64,000 nucleotides of DNA from Deinococcus sp. Leaf326 (lineage in GTDB: Bacteria; Deinococcota; Deinococci; Deinococcales; Deinococcaceae). The DNA lies in NCBI RefSeq assembly GCF_001424185.1, contig NZ_LMOM01000001.1, positions 63,214 to 127,213 of the forward strand, in the 5' to 3' direction. The notes under the pieces are model-generated. The model saw nothing but the letters and a program-made list of their open reading frames with translations. It was not told the DNA's origin and did not search any database. Made by a program: the position numbers and the translations under genes. Positions 59,775 to 64,000 of the stretch are shown in pieces. Positions within the stretch are counted from its first letter, which is position 1. Each line of letters opens with the position of its first letter.

Positions 59775-60896
59775 GTGACCACCCCCGAGTTCGGGCGCCT
59801 CATCTCGGGGGCGCGCGTGCGGCTGCGGGGGCGCTCGGCCTTCTTCGCCACCCTGCTGCTGCACGCCGAATTCGTGCCGTCGCGCGAGGTCGCCAGTGCC
59901 AGCACCGACGGCGAACGGGTCTACGTCAACCCGGAAGTGGCCGCCAGCTTGCCGTCCGACGTGCTCGACAGCTTGCTCCTGCACGAGGTGCTGCACGCCG
60001 CGCTCTCGCACGTGCCCCGGCGCGGGCCGCGCGAGAAGAAACGCTGGAACCGCGCCGCCGACCTCATCGTGAACGGCATGGTGGCGGCGGCCGGGCTGCC
60101 CACACCGCCCGGCTTCACCCGCGACGAGCATCTGGAGCGCCTGAGCGCCGAGGAGGTCTATACCTCCCTTGAAGGCCAGGCCGAGCCGGACGACGGCGAG
60201 GGCGACGACCTGCTCGACGGCCCCCCCGGCGACGCGCCGCCCAAGGAGGGGCAACCGGGCCGGAGTGCGGCGCGCGAGTGGGCGCAGGCACTGGCCCAGG
60301 CCCGCAGCGTCGAGGCCATAAGCGGCGAGCACGGCCACGACCCGCTCGGCGCACACCGTGAGCTCGCGCGGCTGGCCCCAGCCCGGCTGGACTGGCGCGC
60401 GCAGCTCTGGCGCTTCCTGGCGCGCACGCCGGTGGATTTTGGGGGCTTCGACCGGCGCTTCATCGGGCGGGGCCTGTACCTGGAAGCGCTCGACGACGAG
60501 TCGCTGCGGGCGCTCATTGCCGTCGACACCTCCGGCAGCGTGGACGACGCGGCGGTGCGCGCCCTGGTGAGTGAGGTGCAGGGGGTGCTGGGCGCGTATC
60601 CGCACGTGCGCGCGACGCTGTACTACGCCGACACTGAGGCTTACGGTCCCTACGACCTGCGCCCCGGTGATGACGTGCCCGCGCCGCAGGGGGGCGGCGG
60701 GACCGACTTCCGGCCCATCTTCGCGCTGCTGGACGACCAGGAGCCCGACGTGTTGATCTATCTCACCGACGGCTACGGCGACTTTCCGGCGCACGCCCCG
60801 CGCGTGCCGACGCTGTGGGTGGTACCGCCGGGCGGCCTGGACGACGAGGGTTTTCCCTTCGGCGACGTGCTGCGGCTGGAGGAAGGGCCGGGCTGA
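59775..60896 (+). CDS. VWA-like protein with metallopeptidase-like N-domain, MoxR partner
   Basis: The 373-residue protein has a zinc-peptidase-like N-domain with LLHEVLHAALSH (HExxH, about residues 73-77) and an acidic linker (about 135-165). A C-terminal VWA-like domain contains the MIDAS motif LIAVDTSGSVDD (DxSxS) and GGGGTDFRPIF, then LIYLTDGYGDFP. This is the known pairing of peptidase-like and VWA-like domains next to MoxR ATPases; the target is unknown. The start is GTG at 59775, five bases after GGAGG; the pair forms an operon. Confidence 0.87.
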   Translation: MTTPEFGRLISGARVRLRGRSAFFATLLLHAEFVPSREVASASTDGERVYVNPEVAASLPSDVLDSLLLHEVLHAALSHVPRRGPREKKRWNRAADLIVNGMVAAAGLPTPPGFTRDEHLERLSAEEVYTSLEGQAEPDDGEGDDLLDGPPGDAPPKEGQPGRSAAREWAQALAQARSVEAISGEHGHDPLGAHRELARLAPARLDWRAQLWRFLARTPVDFGGFDRRFIGRGLYLEALDDESLRALIAVDTSGSVDDAAVRALVSEVQGVLGAYPHVRATLYYADTEAYGPYDLRPGDDVPAPQGGGGTDFRPIFALLDDQEPDVLIYLTDGYGDFPAHAPRVPTLWVVPPGGLDDEGFPFGDVLRLEEGPG

Positions 60897-60903
60897 ATCT
60901 GCC

Positions 60904-61733
60904 TCAGCGCGCCAGCCCCACTGTCAGGTGGGCCGTGTCCCTGGCCGAGGCGCTGCCGGTGATGGCCGGCGTCTGAGTCCCCGCGCCGTCGCTGAACACG
61001 TGGTCGCGCGCCAGCTAGGTGCGGTTCAGGTTGCCCGCGCTGGCCGAGTAGCCCGCGTCCGCGTACGCCTCGCGGCAGCTCGCCCTGCCTGGGGCGACCT
61101 GCGAGGTCTGGACCTTGCTGCTCGCCGAGGTAGCGACCGCCAGCGACGGGTACGCTCCGAAGTGGATGTGCGGCCACCGCCCCGCGGAGCAGCTTCTGGA
61201 AGGTGACTGTGCTGGGGCTGTAGAGCGAGTAGTTCCCGTCGGCGGTGCAGTGCCACAGGTACACGGCGTAACCAGCGAGCGCCGCGCAACCTGCGTTGGT
61301 GTTCACCAGCTTGAGCGTCAGGGTCAGCGGCACGCCGGTCGCCGTATGACCGGTGCCCAGGCTGGTGCGCAGGTCGCGCCGCATGATGCCCGAGCGCGTC
61401 AGCACGTTAACCGACTGGCCCCCGAGGCCACCGAGCCGTCGGCGGGGTAGGGCCCGGTCGTCTCCTGCGGGTCGGCGGCCGGGCAGCCCCCGGTATCCGT
61501 GCCCGTGCCGGCCCCATGGCCCGTGTCGCTGCTCACCTTGGTCGCCCCACGCCGCAGCCCACGAGCAGTCCGGTGCGCAGCAGGCCTATCGTCAGCACGC
61601 AGCGGCGGTCCAGGCTGGGCCGGCCCAGCATCTCCAGGGTGGCGCTCAGGCCCAGGTCGCTGAACTCGTCTTGGCGGTCGTGGTCATCGGCGGGGTAGGG
61701 GATAAGGGGCTGGACAGTGGGGCGACCGGTCAT
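60904..61733 (-). pseudogene. Decayed intradiol ring-cleavage dioxygenase-like gene
   Basis: Pieces of one protein appear in order in different minus-strand frames. An N-terminal twin-arginine-like segment (DRRCVLTIGLLRTGLLVGC) is followed by PQETTGPYPADGS, then NVLTRSGIMRRDL and LVNTNAGCAALAGYAVYLWHC. After a deletion comes WPHIHFGAYPSL with the iron-ligand His pair, then CREAYADAGYSASAGNLNRT, a TAG at 61017-61015 in place of a sense codon, and a tail ending TVGLAR. At least two frameshifts, one deletion and one stop codon separate them. The intact family consists of secreted intradiol dioxygenase-like proteins. It fills most of the 950-bp stretch between 60897 and 61848; 61734-61848 shows nothing recognisable. 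Confidence 0.87.
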
Positions 61734-61848
61734 ACGGTGGTTTCCTCCTGAGAGTCCCGGCGCAAGTGGCGTGGGGACCTGCTCAGGAGTGTCGAGGCGC
61801 CGGATTTAGTAACCGTGCATGTTCTTTGCAGGCCGCGTGGCTCAGGGG

Positions 61849-62493
61849 TTAGATGTTCCCGGGCTCGGCCAGTTCACGCAGGCGCTCGATCAGGGGCCGC
61901 AGGCGTTCGCGGCGCAGCTTGAGGGCGGCCCGGTTCACGATGAAGCGGGCGCTGGAGTGGAACAGCACGTCCACCTCCTCGAGGTTGTTGGCGCGCAGGG
62001 TGCTGCCGGTCTGCACGAGGTCCACGACGGCGTCGGCCAGTCCGGTCAGGGCCGCGAGCTCGATGTTGCCGCTGAGCTTGACTGTCTCGGCCGGAATGCC
62101 GCGCGCGTCTAGGTACTCACGGGCCACCCGTGGGTATTTGGTGCCCACGCGCCGCACCGGCCCGGTGGCTCCCACCTCCCGGATGAGCGAGAGCCGGCAC
62201 GCCGCAAAGCCCAGGTCCACGGGTTCGTATACCGACCGGCCCGATTCGAGCAGCACGTCCTTGCCCACGATGCCCGCGTCGGCCACGCCGAGGTCCACAT
62301 ACACCGGCACGTCCTGGTTGCGCAGTTCCAGCACGGTCACGCCGGGAAACTCGTGGCGCAGGGCGCGCGAGCCCTCCGGCACGCTTAGGGGAAGCCCGGC
62401 GCGCGACAGCAGCGCCGTGGCCTCCTGCATGATGCGGCCCTTGGGCAGCGCGAGGGTCAGGTGGCCGGGGGCGCGCACAGGAGCCGGAGTCAC
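61849..62493 (-). CDS. hisG: ATP phosphoribosyltransferase, short form
   Basis: The 214-residue protein matches the catalytic domains of His[44 protein letters not shown], and the PRPP loop [16 protein letters not shown]. It lacks the C-terminal regulatory domain of long-form HisG, so it needs HisZ for activity and feedback control. It catalyses the first step of histidine synthesis. The GTG start overlaps the hisZ stop codon (GTGA). Confidence 0.95.
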   Translation of the reverse strand: MTPAPVRAPGHLTLALPKGRIMQEATALLSRAGLPLSVPEGSRALRHEFPGVTVLELRNQDVPVYVDLGVADAGIVGKDVLLESGRSVYEPVDLGFAACRLSLIREVGATGPVRRVGTKYPRVAREYLDARGIPAETVKLSGNIELAALTGLADAVVDLVQTGSTLRANNLEEVDVLFHSSARFIVNRAALKLRRERLRPLIERLRELAEPGNI

Positions 62494-63659
62494 GCCGTCA
62501 CCTCCCAGGCGACGCCCATCTCCGCGCCGCGCAGCGCCCACCGGATGCCGCGCGCCGCGCAGTAGGCGCGTAGTTCGGCCTCGTCGCCGGTCCAGGCGAG
62601 TTCGGCCCGCAGGCCACCGCGCCGCGCCGCGCCCGCCGCCGCGAGGTCCAGCGCCAGCACCGTCTCGGGTTCGGGGGGCACGCCCGGCGGCAGGGCGCGC
62701 ACCAGCCGCTCCAGGCCCACTGCGAAGCCCGCGCCGGGCAGTCCGCCCTCCAGCGCGTAGCGCCCGCCGCCCAGCAGCGGCTGGTTGATGCCGTCCACGT
62801 AGGCCCGGAAGGTCAGGCCGGTGTAGTAGTCGTAGCGGCGGCTGACCCCCAGGTCGTAGAGCAGCGGCCCGCCGAAATGCGCCGCGACCTCGCGCAGGTG
62901 CGCGACCGCCGCGCGCGCCCGCGTGCCCTGGGCCATGCCGGCGGCGGTCTCCAGGACCTCGGGGCCGCCGTACAGGTCGGTCAGGGCATGCAGCGTGCGG
63001 GTCACGTCGCTGCCCAGGCCGCGCTGCCGGGCCAGCAGGTCCAGGTCGGCGCCGCTCTTGCGGTCGATGGCGCCGTGCAGGGCCTCGCGCGCCTCGCCGT
63101 GAACCCCCGCGTCCTCCAGAACCGCGTCCACGAAGCCGGGAAAGCCGACCTCCAGCAGGGCAGACACGCCCACGGCCTCCAGCGCGGCCTGGGCCAGTGC
63201 GAGAAGCTCGGCGTCGGCCTGCGCGGTCGCCACGCCGATCAGCTCCGCGCCGACCTGGGTGAACTCGCGCAGGCGGCCCAGTTCGCTTGTCTGGGCGCGC
63301 AGCCACAGCCGCCCACCATATTGCAGCCGCAGCGGAAACGGCCCCTGCGGGTAGTGCGCGCGGGCCAGCCGACCCAGCGCGGTCGTGAATTCGCTGCGCA
63401 GGGCCAGTACCTGTCCGCCCGAGTCGATGAGCTTGAAAGCCCGGTCGCCCAGCGGGTGCCCGTGCGCGGCGTATTCCAGCGCCGGCAGTTCGACGCCCTG
63501 GTAGCCCCAGCCCAGCAGCAGGGCCGAGAGCTGCGCGCGCAGATGCTCGCGCCGGGCCCACTCGGCCGGCAGCACATCGCGCGTGCCCTCGGGCACCGGG
63601 GCGAAGCGGCCGGGGACGGAGGCGGGAAGCGGGGAAGGAGCGGGGGCGGGCGAACTCAC
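62490..63659 (-). CDS. hisZ: ATP phosphoribosyltransferase regulatory subunit
   Basis: The 389-residue protein is a histidyl-tRNA synthetase-like fold without aminoacylation motifs: [66 protein letters not shown] and GGGRYALEG. It forms the hetero-octamer with short HisG. The start is GTG at 63659, with TACAAT ending seven bases before it; this excludes the longer frame. No other his genes are in the window. Confidence 0.92.
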   Translation of the reverse strand: MSSPAPAPSPLPASVPGRFAPVPEGTRDVLPAEWARREHLRAQLSALLLGWGYQGVELPALEYAAHGHPLGDRAFKLIDSGGQVLALRSEFTTALGRLARAHYPQGPFPLRLQYGGRLWLRAQTSELGRLREFTQVGAELIGVATAQADAELLALAQAALEAVGVSALLEVGFPGFVDAVLEDAGVHGEAREALHGAIDRKSGADLDLLARQRGLGSDVTRTLHALTDLYGGPEVLETAAGMAQGTRARAAVAHLREVAAHFGGPLLYDLGVSRRYDYYTGLTFRAYVDGINQPLLGGGRYALEGGLPGAGFAVGLERLVRALPPGVPPEPETVLALDLAAAGAARRGGLRAELAWTGDEAELRAYCAARGIRWALRGAEMGVAWEVTA

Positions 63660-63729
63660 GCCGGGCATTGTAAGGGGTGGGCCGGAAACCCTGACGAACA
63701 CCGGGCGTGAGGGGTTCAGGGTCAGCGGT

Positions 63730-64000
63730 TCAGGGCTGATACAGCGTGATGTGGTAGCCGTCCGGGTCCCGCACCGTGAACATCTGCCCGAAGGGTCCCG
63801 GCTGCGGCGGCGTCAGGGCCTCGCCGCCTCCCGCCAGCACCCGCGTGTGCGCAGCGCCGATGTCCTCGACGGCGAACCACAGGCTGACCCCGACCCCCAA
63901 GGCCTGCGCGGGGTCCGTCTGGGGCAGCAGGGTGCGCAGGGCGAAGGTCGCGCCGCGCGTGTCACGGAACACGGCCGCGCCGGGCGGCGAGTGCTCCACC
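63730..64000 (-). CDS. VOC-superfamily (glyoxalase-like) protein, 5' end outside window
   Basis: About 90 C-terminal residues are visible. HSPPGAAVFRDTRGATFALR, VSLWFAVEDIGAAHTRVLAGGGEALTPPQPGPFGQMFTVRDPDGYHITLYQP in parts shows the beta-alpha-beta-beta-beta unit ending in a DPDGYxxxLYQP motif typical of glyoxalase/bleomycin-resistance/dioxygenase fold proteins. The metal-binding residue set cannot be judged without the N-terminus. The stop lies 70 bases from the hisZ start codon, whose promoter sits between. Confidence 0.8.
   Translation of the reverse strand, partial: VEHSPPGAAVFRDTRGATFALRTLLPQTDPAQALGVGVSLWFAVEDIGAAHTRVLAGGGEALTPPQPGPFGQMFTVRDPDGYHITLYQP

Overview
The window looks like a chromosomal segment of a Deinococcus species. 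It is very GC-rich and gene-dense. It encodes an archaeal-type aspartyl-tRNA synthetase of the kind used in Deinococcus for tRNA-dependent asparagine formation, a FemX-type peptidoglycan bridge enzyme, an LEA-like desiccation protein and several secreted proteins of narrow distribution. About two dozen genes have a TANNNT -10 hexamer ending 5 to 9 bases before the start codon and no Shine-Dalgarno sequence. This leaderless arrangement is well known in Deinococcus and was used here to choose many starts. No tRNA, rRNA, CRISPR array, IS element or prophage was seen.

Layout. 1-7.1 kb: SMC (5' cut off), a secreted alpha-amylase, a parvulin-type isomerase, a FemX-like transferase and a small membrane protein. 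7.1-11.2 kb: an MDR oxidoreductase, a fused enoyl-CoA hydratase/3-hydroxyacyl-CoA dehydrogenase and a small secreted protein. 11.2-18.7 kb: a two-component system, then a three-domain GH18/deacetylase/GT2 exopolysaccharide protein, a ComEA-like secreted protein and a second GT2. 18.8-33.1 kb: thiolase, comB-rpe, a PEBP lipoprotein, a PPC-domain protein, methylmalonyl-CoA mutase, gluconokinase, a YkgJ protein, a GAF-HD protein, a kinase-like protein, upp, wecA-wecB and a lipid kinase. 33.2-41.6 kb: a TPR-like secreted protein, a 1000-residue P-loop protein, a translationally coupled three-gene group ending in a DJ-1/PfpI protein, an RlmI-type methyltransferase and pckA. 41.8-45.3 kb: a hydrolase, a diguanylate cyclase and aspS2 with its leader. 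45.4-54 kb: CysQ-like phosphatase, GNAT, two dehydrogenases, DegV, CcdA-CcmA-CcmB, an STN-domain protein and a lipoprotein. 54-64 kb: a PLP lyase, alpha-glucosidase, a PhzF-like protein, the LEA-like protein, a MoxR/VWA pair, a decayed intradiol dioxygenase gene, hisZ-hisG and a cut-off VOC protein.

The most notable signal lies upstream of aspS2 (minus strand, 45325 to 45165). A good promoter drives a leaderless 13-codon reading frame, MPAALNNVNDDPR, with three Asn and two Asp codons. It is followed by competing antiterminator and terminator hairpins and then by the Shine-Dalgarno sequence of aspS2. This is the layout of a ribosome-mediated transcription attenuator. It fits an enzyme that supplies Asp-tRNA(Asn), the precursor of asparagine.

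Other structure outside the genes includes three copies of a roughly 160-180 bp intergenic repeat, each placed with its hairpin end just behind a stop codon; interleaved inverted repeats between two convergent genes; long perfect hairpins without T tracts at other gene ends; and LacI-type palindromes before pckA and the alpha-glucosidase gene. Carbon metabolism genes (amylase, glucosidase, gluconokinase, rpe, pckA, thiolase, fadJ-like, mutase) are scattered as single units rather than grouped in one operon.
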